A DNA stretch of 53,536 nucleotides from Pseudomonadota bacterium. Its GTDB lineage: Bacteria; Pseudomonadota; Gammaproteobacteria; Steroidobacterales; Steroidobacteraceae. Below the pieces are notes generated by a model. The model was not told the DNA's origin. It did no database searches and saw only the letters and a list, made by a program, of their open reading frames with translations. Positions 43,037-49,891 of this stretch are shown here, piece after piece (within the stretch, counting starts at the first letter, position 1; every line of letters begins with the position of its first letter). Location: assembly GCA_021777555.1 (NCBI GenBank), contig JAJYDK010000026.1:1-53536 (forward strand). Reading direction: 5' to 3'. A program made the translations under genes and the position numbers.

Positions 43037-44232
43037 CCCCGCCGCGCCTCGCACGGGAGCGCGCCTGGCGGGCACGCCTGGACCCGATGGAGCGGTATGT
43101 CGAGAACCACGAGCACCTGCTGCTCGGCCGGACCAGTGTCAGCGTGACCGTCGTGCCACCGCCAGCGCCGCACGCCGAGCTGGCCGCCCCTGCCGCCGAG
43201 CCCGAAGCACCGGAGATGACCGCGGCCGAGCGTGCGCGGCACAGTGTGCGCATGTTCACGCCATGGGCGATCCAGGAGTCCCGGGAACTGTTAGGCGCGG
43301 CCAGCAAGACCGACGGCAAGCGGGACGCTGCCACGCTTGCGCGCAGCTCCGCGGCGCTCGACCGCGCCGCGCGCGACGACGGCTGGCGGTCGGTGCCATG
43401 GGCCGGTGTCGACGCGATCGACGACCCCTTCGGCGACTTGGGCCCCGAGGAGGCCAATTTTCGCGAGGTGCTCGAACATCTGAGCGTACAGTGGACGCTG
43501 GCACGCCGCGCCCACTGCGCCGCGGACGCGCGGATCGACCCGATTCTGCTCCTCGGCCCGCCGGGGGTCGGAAAGACGCATTTCGCCGCGACCATCGCCG
43601 AGCAGATCGGCGTGCGGATGTCGGTATTTTCCGCGGGCGGCGCACAGGACGCAATGCAACTCTGCGGCAGCGATGCACGGTGGAGCAACGCCCGCACCGG
43701 CATGGTCTTTGACGCGCTCGCGGGCGGCGACTCCGCCGCGCCGGTGCTCGTCGTCGATGAGTTAGATAAGTTGGCCTCTGAGTCCAGCGGCGACCGCGAC
43801 ACGCCGGTCAACACCCTGCTCGATCTGCTGGAGCCGGACTCCGCTCGGCGCTATCGCGACATGTCGCTGCAGCTCGAGATGGATGCGAGCCGGATGATCG
43901 TCGTGTGCACGGCAAATGAGCGCGAATCGATCTCGCGCCCGCTGCTATCCAGACTCACCGAGTTCTACATCGCGCAGCCGACAGTGGAACAACGGCGCGC
44001 GATCCTCGAACGCTACCTCGCGCGGCTCATCGAGGCACACCAGTGCCCGGCCGGCCTGGCGCTCGATGAAGTGACCGCCGAGGTGGCACTCGCCACACCG
44101 GACCTCGACGTGCGGGCGCTGCTACGCATGGTCCGCACCGCCTTCGCCGCCGCGCTCACTGCCGAGTCGGACCGAGTGACCCTCGCGCCACCGCGACGCG
44201 GCGTCACCCGGCAGCGGATCGGATTTATCTGA
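43033..44232 (+). CDS. Lon-like AAA+ ATPase without protease domain
   Basis: 399-residue AAA+ protein. An N-terminal half without recognised domain (residues ~1-150) is followed by Walker A G-P-P-G-V-G-K-T-H and Walker B V-L-V-V-D-E-L-D-K. The Lon-like stretch P-V-N-T-L-L-D-L-L-E-P-D comes next, sensor 1 V-V-C-T-A-N-E-R-E, and arginine finger L-L-S-R-L-T-E. The AAA core is close to Lon, but the Ser-Lys protease domain is missing; the protein stops after the small helical domain. It may unfold or remodel a substrate supplied by the small basic partner just upstream. ICE maintenance or regulation is possible but unproven. Confidence 0.88.
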   Translation: MTPPRLARERAWRARLDPMERYVENHEHLLLGRTSVSVTVVPPPAPHAELAAPAAEPEAPEMTAAERARHSVRMFTPWAIQESRELLGAASKTDGKRDAATLARSSAALDRAARDDGWRSVPWAGVDAIDDPFGDLGPEEANFREVLEHLSVQWTLARRAHCAADARIDPILLLGPPGVGKTHFAATIAEQIGVRMSVFSAGGAQDAMQLCGSDARWSNARTGMVFDALAGGDSAAPVLVVDELDKLASESSGDRDTPVNTLLDLLEPDSARRYRDMSLQLEMDASRMIVVCTANERESISRPLLSRLTEFYIAQPTVEQRRAILERYLARLIEAHQCPAGLALDEVTAEVALATPDLDVRALLRMVRTAFAAALTAESDRVTLAPPRRGVTRQRIGFI

Positions 44233-44366
44233 GGTGCTTGCCAGACCGCACGAGACGACGCAGGCGCGGCGCACGAGTCAGGGCTGGCACATGTGGGGGG
44301 AGTCCCGGGCGCTCCGCGCCCTACGCGGCCTCCGGCCGCCCGGAGGGCGGGCATCCGACCCGCTGT

Positions 44367-44552
44367 CTACTTCGCGGGCCCCGCCTTGCGGAGTACCGAT
44401 GCGTACTTCGCGAGCAGATCGTCGAGCGCCTCGCGCAAGTACGCCGACTGGGGCACCCGCGTCAGATCAGACAGTTTTCGAAGTTGGGCGACCGAATCAG
44501 CGGAGTAGTAACCCGCCATCTGTGTTTGGTTGCCTTTCGACTTTGTGACCAA
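44367..44552 (-). CDS. Ribbon-helix-helix DNA-binding protein
   Basis: 61-residue RHH protein: M-A-G-Y-Y-S-A-D-S-V-A-Q-L-R-K-L-S-D-L-T-R-V-P-Q-S-A-Y-L-R-E-A-L-D-D-L-L is the RHH_3 form, which often regulates plasmid or element genes. TTG at 44552 is chosen because GGAG lies 7 nt upstream; GTG at 44558 is too close to that site. It is divergent from the lipoprotein genes, with a dyad between. A repressor of both directions is likely. Confidence 0.85.
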   Translation of the reverse strand: MVTKSKGNQTQMAGYYSADSVAQLRKLSDLTRVPQSAYLREALDDLLAKYASVLRKAGPAK

Positions 44553-44580
44553 GATCACACACTCCTATTTGCAACAGCCT

Positions 44581-44600
44581 ACGTGTAGTCTATACTACGT
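44581..44600. promoter_or_regulatory. Dyad between the RHH gene and the lipoprotein genes
   Basis: GTAGT-CTAT-ACTAC inside ACGTGTAGTC...TACTACGT (44581-44600), with another half-site ACGTAGT at 44623-44629. Its place in the divergent promoter region suits autoregulation by the RHH protein. Confidence 0.55.
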
Positions 44601-44644
44601 TTACATGAATGAGCATATTAGCACGTAGTTTGAAGGGCACCACC

Positions 44645-44833
44645 ATGAACAAACCCCACATCGCAATCCTTACCTTAGCCGCCTTGGCGGTCGTCTCCCT
44701 CGCGGCATGCTCGCGGCCGTCCTCGCGGGTCGCGCAGCCCTCGCGGGCCTCACAGCACGAGGTGCGACGGAAAGCCCGTCAGAAGATCCTTGGTACCTAT
44801 CTCTCCGCGCCCGTAAAACTGCCACCTCTCTGA
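44645..44833 (+). CDS. Small putative lipoprotein
   Basis: 62-residue protein. A signal peptide (H-I-A-I-L-T-L-A-A-L-A-V-V-S) ends in a lipobox (L-A-A-C). The rest is short and basic (E-V-R-R-K-A-R-Q-K-I-L). Unrecognised. The ATG at 44645 is taken because the signal peptide begins there. It is first of three same-direction genes within about 300 bp and may be an entry-exclusion-type lipoprotein of the element, which is only a guess. Confidence 0.6.
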   Translation: MNKPHIAILTLAALAVVSLAACSRPSSRVAQPSRASQHEVRRKARQKILGTYLSAPVKLPPL

Positions 44834-44864
44834 CCTTCTCATGCCCACTCACCCGGAGATCTAC

Positions 44865-45119
44865 ATGCACCGCAAGACCACCCCCAAGACCCGCACGCCG
44901 TCCACTGCCACCGCTGCGGCCGTCACCGGCAATCCCGGCACCATCGCGCAGATCCTCGAGGACCTCGATTTCTCGAAAGGGCTGCTCGCCACGGCGCACG
45001 CCGCAGCGGGCACCGAGGACATCGCCCCCGAGGACATGCAGTCCACCCTCGGCTACGCCCTCGAGCGCCTGCGCGCCGGAATGGAGCGCGTCCGCGCGAT
45101 ACGGCCCACCGATCTCTGA
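44865..45119 (+). CDS. Small hypothetical protein
   Basis: 84-residue protein, unrecognised. The N-terminus is rich in Thr, Lys and Pro, the C-terminal half helical and acidic (G-T-I-A-Q-I-L-E-D-L-D-F-S-K-G-L-L, L-E-R-L-R-A-G-M-E-R-V-R). The ATG at 44865 has GGAG 6 nt upstream; an ATG at 44841 lacks one. It is 13 bp from the next gene, so the two are probably co-transcribed. No signal peptide. Confidence 0.65.
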   Translation: MHRKTTPKTRTPSTATAAAVTGNPGTIAQILEDLDFSKGLLATAHAAAGTEDIAPEDMQSTLGYALERLRAGMERVRAIRPTDL

Positions 45120-45132
45120 CAGGACCACGACC

Positions 45133-46878
45133 ATGCGTATCCAAACCTCTCGGATGCTCTCCATCCTCCTCGCCGCCCTCGCGGCCGTCTCCCTGGCCGC
45201 CTGCGGTGGAGGAGGCGGTGGTGGCGGCTCCTCCAGCGCAACGAGCGGCGGAGGCGGCTCTTCCAGCGGGGGAACCACGCAGCTCGCAAGCTGCACAGCG
45301 GCGGGCGCGAATCCCTACAACAATGCGGTCGATCAGGGCGTCGCGCCCTGCCTCACCGTGACGGGCCTCGCCAGCGGTCAGTCGGTGTCCGTGTCCGATG
45401 GCACCGATACGCTCACCGAGAGCAGCAACGGGACCTTCGATTTCCCGACCCTGATGAACGTGAACACGAGCAACGGCGTGGTATCCCCAACCGCCACGTT
45501 CTCCATCACGGCCACCGCCGGCGGGGCTACGTGCTCCCTCTCCGGCGGAACCGCAACGACCACTCCATATGCGGTGACCGCGCTGTGCAGCAAGTATCCG
45601 GCGGTGAACCCGGGCTTGCCGAAGGTCACCACGATGCCGGGCGTGAGCGGAACGGCGCAGGTGATCGCCTCGCCTACGATCGTGCCCGTCTACATCTCGA
45701 CGGGATCGCTCGCGACCGGCAATGAGAGCAACGATGCGACGTACCTCTCGCAGCTCGTGAACTCTCAGGAATGGGCGCTGCTCTCGCAGTACGGGGTCGG
45801 TACTGCCACGGTCGACGCGGCCGTGACCGTCAATCCCGGCGCATGGTCGCAGTACCACGGCGTCACGCCGTCAGACCTCTCAACCATCGCGCGGGACGTC
45901 GAGTCTCAGGGCGTGACGCTGACCTCGAGCACGGTGCTGGTGGTCTATCTGCCCCCGACGGTGGGCGTCAATCCCGCCGGCACGTACGGCACCGGCTACA
46001 CCGGCACGGTGGCCGTCAGCAGCACGGATGTCCCCTTCGCGCTGGTGACCGATAATTCGAGCAACGGTCAGTACATCGCGGCGGATAGCGTCTATTGGGA
46101 GGCCGAGGCCGGCATCGTCAATGACACGACGAATGCGAACGGCAACGGCTACGCTTGGATGAGCGCGAACCAGGACCTCTGGCTCGGTACCAGCGTCACG
46201 CAGCAGTCCACCGCCTTCGAGAACGATGCGACGAACATCGGCATCGGGACGGTATGCATGAGCGTCGATGGGGCCGGCCCGCTTCAGGCCACGGATATTT
46301 CCACCGGCGACATCTTCCCAATCTGGTCTCAGACGGACGCGAACGCCGGGCGCAACCCCTGCCAGCCGAACGCGGACTTCTACGACAACACGCAGCCAAA
46401 CCCGACCGTCACGCTGTCGAACTCGAGCACGCCCTTTGTGGGCATCGTGGCACAGGGCACGACAGCCGTCACCGGCACGCTTGGTGCGGTCTCGCGGACC
46501 GATCAGGCAATTGTCGTGGCACCGGGGAAATCCGTCACCGTGCAGGCTCAAGTGTTCACCACCGCGGCCGTGCAGGACATGATCGCGCGGCCCAGTGTGA
46601 TGTCCTATATCAGCGGGGTCGACACGGGAGGATGTTCGTTCGGGTCGCCGGGCGGGGTGCAACCTTGGGCGTGCTCCGGCGCGCCACTCATCTCGATCGG
46701 CACGGTGAAGAACCTCACGCGGCCCAATGCGGCAGGGGTGAACAATGGCGACACCGTCGAGTTCACCATCACGGCCTCAAGCACGCCGTTCAAGGGGATG
46801 TACGTGATCGTCGTCCAGTTTGGCAACGAGACCGTGGCCACACCCATCGCCGTCACGAACGGCACGACTTGGCAGTAA
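45133..46878 (+). CDS. Large secreted lipoprotein with poly-Gly linker
   Basis: 581-residue exported protein. A signal peptide (L-S-I-L-L-A-A-L-A-A-V-S) with lipobox L-A-A-C is followed directly by eight Gly, Ser-rich and Gly-rich linker, then Thr/Ser-rich beta-type domains to the end. One segment carries V-P-V-Y-I-S-T-G, Y-L-S-Q-L-V-N, and V-L-V-V-Y-L-P-P, reminiscent of the chromosomal secreted protein at 33677 (V-Y-L-V-F-W-G, Y-L-T-D-L-F). Its counterpart to H-E-Y-A-E would be the degenerate W-E-A-E-A. The start at 45133 begins the signal peptide; the frame open to 44707 is not used. Function unknown, possibly surface adhesion. Confidence 0.75.
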   Translation: MRIQTSRMLSILLAALAAVSLAACGGGGGGGGSSSATSGGGGSSSGGTTQLASCTAAGANPYNNAVDQGVAPCLTVTGLASGQSVSVSDGTDTLTESSNGTFDFPTLMNVNTSNGVVSPTATFSITATAGGATCSLSGGTATTTPYAVTALCSKYPAVNPGLPKVTTMPGVSGTAQVIASPTIVPVYISTGSLATGNESNDATYLSQLVNSQEWALLSQYGVGTATVDAAVTVNPGAWSQYHGVTPSDLSTIARDVESQGVTLTSSTVLVVYLPPTVGVNPAGTYGTGYTGTVAVSSTDVPFALVTDNSSNGQYIAADSVYWEAEAGIVNDTTNANGNGYAWMSANQDLWLGTSVTQQSTAFENDATNIGIGTVCMSVDGAGPLQATDISTGDIFPIWSQTDANAGRNPCQPNADFYDNTQPNPTVTLSNSSTPFVGIVAQGTTAVTGTLGAVSRTDQAIVVAPGKSVTVQAQVFTTAAVQDMIARPSVMSYISGVDTGGCSFGSPGGVQPWACSGAPLISIGTVKNLTRPNAAGVNNGDTVEFTITASSTPFKGMYVIVVQFGNETVATPIAVTNGTTWQ

Positions 46879-46923
46879 GGGCCTTCGGCAGCCGGGGGCG
46901 GTGGCCCGCCGCCCCCGGCGGAG

Positions 46924-46989
46924 TATCCCGCAGCGCGGGAATTGTGGGCTGATGGTATGTCACGCCTATCCCGCAAAGTGGGAATTGTG
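46924..46989. repeat. Two 23-bp direct repeats, each with an internal dyad
   Basis: TATCCCGC-AGC-GCGGG-AATTGTG (46924-46946) and TATCCCGC-AAA-GTGGG-AATTGTG (46967-46989), start to start 43 bp (four helical turns). The outer bases are exact; the three at the centre and one in the second arm differ. This looks like a binding site pair, lying after the lipoprotein gene and before the end of the convergent GHKL operon. Confidence 0.6.
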
Positions 46990-46991
46990 TT

Positions 46992-47016
46992 GCCGGGGCG
47001 GTAACGCCGCCCCGGC
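46992..47016. terminator. Perfect 10-bp GC-rich hairpin
   Basis: GCCGGGGCGG, loop TAACG, CCGCCCCGGC, between two convergent transcripts. No T-run on either side, so the role as a terminator is inferred from its position. Confidence 0.5.
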
Positions 47017-47111
47017 CCAGAGGTAGCAGATGACGCCTCAATTGGATCGTCTACTGTGCACGCCGCATGCGGCGGCTCGTGGGGACGAATCCGGCCCCTT
47101 CAATCTATGCG

Positions 47112-48554
47112 CTACTTCCGTCGCCAGAACAGACGCCTTCGGCGCTCATTCCTATTGGCCGGCACCGCAGCCGCCGCCACTGTCCCGAGAAACTCGGTGA
47201 GCTCATTTTCGAACTCACGCGTAACGTCATCATAACCGCTTCGCGCGTGCGCCAGCTCGTGTAACAGAGTCCCGGCAAACAGCCTTACAGATCGCAGTTG
47301 ATCACGGCGTATGACAATGCTCGATGTCCCTGGATCCCACAGACCCGCAGCATCCAGGCCGCTCAGGAAATCCGGCCGCATCGTCTTGCTGATACGGACA
47401 GCCTTAACGTGCTTGGGAAGGCCGCCAACAATTCCCGCAATTGCAACCGTTTTGGAAAATACTTCGCGTTCCGATTGGGTCATTCTGTCAATCGGAATCC
47501 AATCGAACTTAAAACTTCCATTCCATTCTGCCTGATACACCGAGATGTCGCGCATCAGAGCACCGTTCACGTCCTTTGCGCCAGCGACGTCCGAGTGAAT
47601 ATTGTCTGGCACAGTAACGACCGTAAGACCGTCTTTACGCGCATGATCCACTGCATTGGCATTTGAGATCAATTGTGAAGCGGTCACGAAAAGATATGAT
47701 CCGGACGCACTGAGAATCTTGCAGGCATGAACAGCGACGTCCTTCCATCGCACTTCATCTGTGCCAGTACCTCGCTCGAGCGCCATCAGTTGATCCGCGA
47801 GGACTTTGGCGACCACCGCACTCTTGGTCTGCAGCAACATAGCCTTTACGCGCTCGCTGTACGCAGTCCGCCCCACGTTCGTCCTCTCCCTGTTGAGAGC
47901 CTTTTTCATAGCCTCCGTTAGGCTCGTAATGTCGTAGGAAAATGCGAAATTCTCCTCTTCTGCAACCAACAGGCCCGCAACGTAAATTCGGCTGACCTCA
48001 CCCTTGCGCTCGAGGATACGTCCGATACGGGTCTCCTCAATGATCGCCTCTCCGGAAAATCTCAAGAAAAACTGCTTCGCGCGAGCCATGTCGTCGTCCG
48101 ATAACTTCGATAGCCGGATCGATGTTCCGACGAATTTACGATCACGAGGTGGCGCAACAGCGGCGTGCAGCGTGACGACATCGCCGAAATCATGCTTGCT
48201 CCGCTGAGTAAGCGTGATGACACCGAATGCAGACTCTATTTCGACACCTACCTCATTGCGATCGAGAGTCGCCAAAGCGTCTTTCAGACCGATGCCGAAT
48301 TTTCCGATGACCTTCCCGACGGCATTTAGCTTTTCGGGATTCTCGTTCTGCGTGAAATGCTCGTAGCGCAGTCCCCGTCCGAAGTCGCGCACGACCCATG
48401 CGCCTCTGGCCTCCTTGTGGATGTCGATTTCTTGCGTGCCACTGAGAATCTGCTCATCAAGAGCATTGGCGATCAATTCGCGAATAGCGTGGGCACTGTC
48501 CCACGCCTCCAGTATCTTCTCAATGTTAAGGTCGAAGAGACGGGCCTCGTTCAT
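47112..48554 (-). CDS. GHKL (Hsp90-like) ATPase with C-terminal HExxH metallopeptidase-like domain
   Basis: 480-residue two-part protein. The N-terminal GHKL ATPase fold is clear: N box R-E-L-I-A-N-A-L-D-E-Q, G1 box V-V-R-D-F-G-R-G-L-R, and G2 G-K-F-G-I-G-L-K-D-A. A middle part of ~200 residues is unrecognised. The C-terminal ~100 residues hold L-L-H-E-L-A-H-A-R-S-G-Y with E in T-R-E-F-E-N-E-L-T-E-F-L-G downstream, a complete gluzincin-like zinc site (HExxH plus a Glu). The very end is basic. No signal peptide or membrane helix. It is last of a three-gene operon; the upstream genes encode small membrane-anchored proteins. An ATP-gated protease or a defence effector would fit, but no function is shown. 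Confidence 0.85.
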   Translation of the reverse strand: MNEARLFDLNIEKILEAWDSAHAIRELIANALDEQILSGTQEIDIHKEARGAWVVRDFGRGLRYEHFTQNENPEKLNAVGKVIGKFGIGLKDALATLDRNEVGVEIESAFGVITLTQRSKHDFGDVVTLHAAVAPPRDRKFVGTSIRLSKLSDDDMARAKQFFLRFSGEAIIEETRIGRILERKGEVSRIYVAGLLVAEEENFAFSYDITSLTEAMKKALNRERTNVGRTAYSERVKAMLLQTKSAVVAKVLADQLMALERGTGTDEVRWKDVAVHACKILSASGSYLFVTASQLISNANAVDHARKDGLTVVTVPDNIHSDVAGAKDVNGALMRDISVYQAEWNGSFKFDWIPIDRMTQSEREVFSKTVAIAGIVGGLPKHVKAVRISKTMRPDFLSGLDAAGLWDPGTSSIVIRRDQLRSVRLFAGTLLHELAHARSGYDDVTREFENELTEFLGTVAAAAVPANRNERRRRLFWRRK

Positions 48555-48566
48555 GTCAGCCTCCCA

Positions 48567-48881
48567 TCAGTCTCCACAAATACTGCGCCGCTGTGGCTTC
48601 TGCCAGCTATTTGTCTGATCCGCGATTGCGAATTTCGTTGTGCGAACGAGCGCAAGATGGTCGGAGAGTTCGTGAATTCGCTGCGCGCCGTTCTTTGCTC
48701 GGGAGATCAAGCGACTCGCCTCACGCAGTGCATTCGCCCGTTGATCTTGTGCGGCTTGGGCAACCGCGTCTCTTGCGGCGCCGGCGGAACGGAGAGCGAC
48801 CCATGTGGCCATGACGCTGATGGCGACGCTCGTGGCGGAAGCTATCGTCATCCATGCGTCGAAATCTGGTTCGGCGCTCAT
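48567..48881 (-). CDS. Small membrane-anchored coiled-coil protein, GHKL operon
   Basis: 104-residue protein. One N-terminal membrane helix (W-M-T-I-A-S-A-T-S-V-A-I-S-V-M-A-T-W-V-A) is followed by a helical, Ala/Arg-rich coiled-coil-like segment. Unrecognised. The stop is 12 bp before the GHKL start, and the gene lies 37 bp after the upstream membrane gene. The ATG at 48881 is preceded by a run of nine G that must serve as the ribosome site. It may tether or signal to the GHKL protein. Confidence 0.7.
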   Translation of the reverse strand: MSAEPDFDAWMTIASATSVAISVMATWVALRSAGAARDAVAQAAQDQRANALREASRLISRAKNGAQRIHELSDHLALVRTTKFAIADQTNSWQKPQRRSICGD

Positions 48882-48918
48882 TTTCTGCCCCCCCCCGGCT
48901 GTTGCGTGATCCGGTCAG

Positions 48919-49602
48919 TCACTTCGCTCCGAGGCCATCCTGAAACGAAATGCTCTTCTCGACCAGCGCACAGAATCGCGCCGCCGCTGGAACATGCGAG
49001 CAAAACTGCTTTGTCTCCGGGCGTCCTTGAAGCATAGCTACGTTGCTCGCTGCGTTCAGAACGGCGGCTGCAAACTGCTTCGACTTACTGCTTTTCCCGG
49101 ACCAAATCGACCTGTTCTTCTCAACGGTCTTGCGTGTATACGCAATGGTCAAATAGGTCTTATCACCCTTGCGACCGAACAGATGCCCCCTGCCGTATCC
49201 GATCTCGAAGTCGGTCGCCAACGGCATAGCCCTCGGATTCCCAGTTTCCCACCGAAGCACGCCGTGAATATCCCTTGCGGCGGTGCGGACCGGATCGGAA
49301 CCGCTCGCCCATACGTATACGCGCAGCGACGTGTGATTTCCCGACCGGCTGATTTCAGTCATCGGGACTTGCGCGCCGCTCGGCATGGCAAATGCGAAAG
49401 CCCCAGTGACTCCTGGTGCGCCCTCCCGAGCAAGCATGCGTGCAAAGTCGGTGGTAGGAGCGGGCTTACTGGGTGGACTCGGCAGGATCGACACGAACAC
49501 GATGAGCGCGATAGACCCCAAAATGACCCAGATCGCGACTTTGCGTATACGGCGAGCGCGACGGGATCTCGTTGCTTCTGGATCCAGATCCACGGCTTCC
49601 AT
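48919..49602 (-). CDS. Membrane-anchored protein of unknown function, first gene of GHKL operon
   Basis: 227-residue protein. A basic cytosolic N-terminus (R-S-R-R-A-R-R-I-R-K) leads into one membrane helix (V-A-I-W-V-I-L-G-S-I-A-L-I-V-F-V-S-I-L), and the rest would lie outside the cytosol. It contains F-A-F-A-M-P-S-G-A-Q-V-P, a beta-rich middle and a C-terminal helical part with two cysteines (Q-F-C-S-H and R-F-C-A-L-V). I do not recognise a family. Because it starts the operon, it may act as a sensor across the membrane for the GHKL-HExxH protein. Confidence 0.7.
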   Translation of the reverse strand: MEAVDLDPEATRSRRARRIRKVAIWVILGSIALIVFVSILPSPPSKPAPTTDFARMLAREGAPGVTGAFAFAMPSGAQVPMTEISRSGNHTSLRVYVWASGSDPVRTAARDIHGVLRWETGNPRAMPLATDFEIGYGRGHLFGRKGDKTYLTIAYTRKTVEKNRSIWSGKSSKSKQFAAAVLNAASNVAMLQGRPETKQFCSHVPAAARFCALVEKSISFQDGLGAK

Positions 49603-49668
49603 GGACTCCCCTCACTCTCAAGCTGGCTCGCGTGTTTTTATCGCCCGCTGATTGCCCAACTCTGTGTC

Positions 49669-49709
49669 GGCCGTGTGACGCGCTGCGCAGGCTGGCGCAT
49701 CACACGGCC
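49669..49709. terminator. Long hairpin after the pilV-like gene
   Basis: GGCCGTGTGA (49669-49678) pairs with TCACACGGCC (49700-49709), and TGCGC pairs with GCGCA in between. It lies upstream of the GHKL operon and downstream of the pilV-like gene, both on the minus strand, so it probably ends the pil transcript. No T-run is seen. Confidence 0.5.
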
Positions 49710-49891
49710 TGACGGATGACGGCCTTAGGTCACCCCACGTGTCTAGCTGGACGATACGTTGAGCCACCGCGTGCTGTCAAACCGGGGCTTTACTGCCCCT
49801 CGTCCCGAACGTGCCGCGCGGCCGAGGGGATTGTTCACGCGGACGCCCAGCGTCCGGGCTGGTCCCACAACGGCCCCTCCACCAGTGCCAG

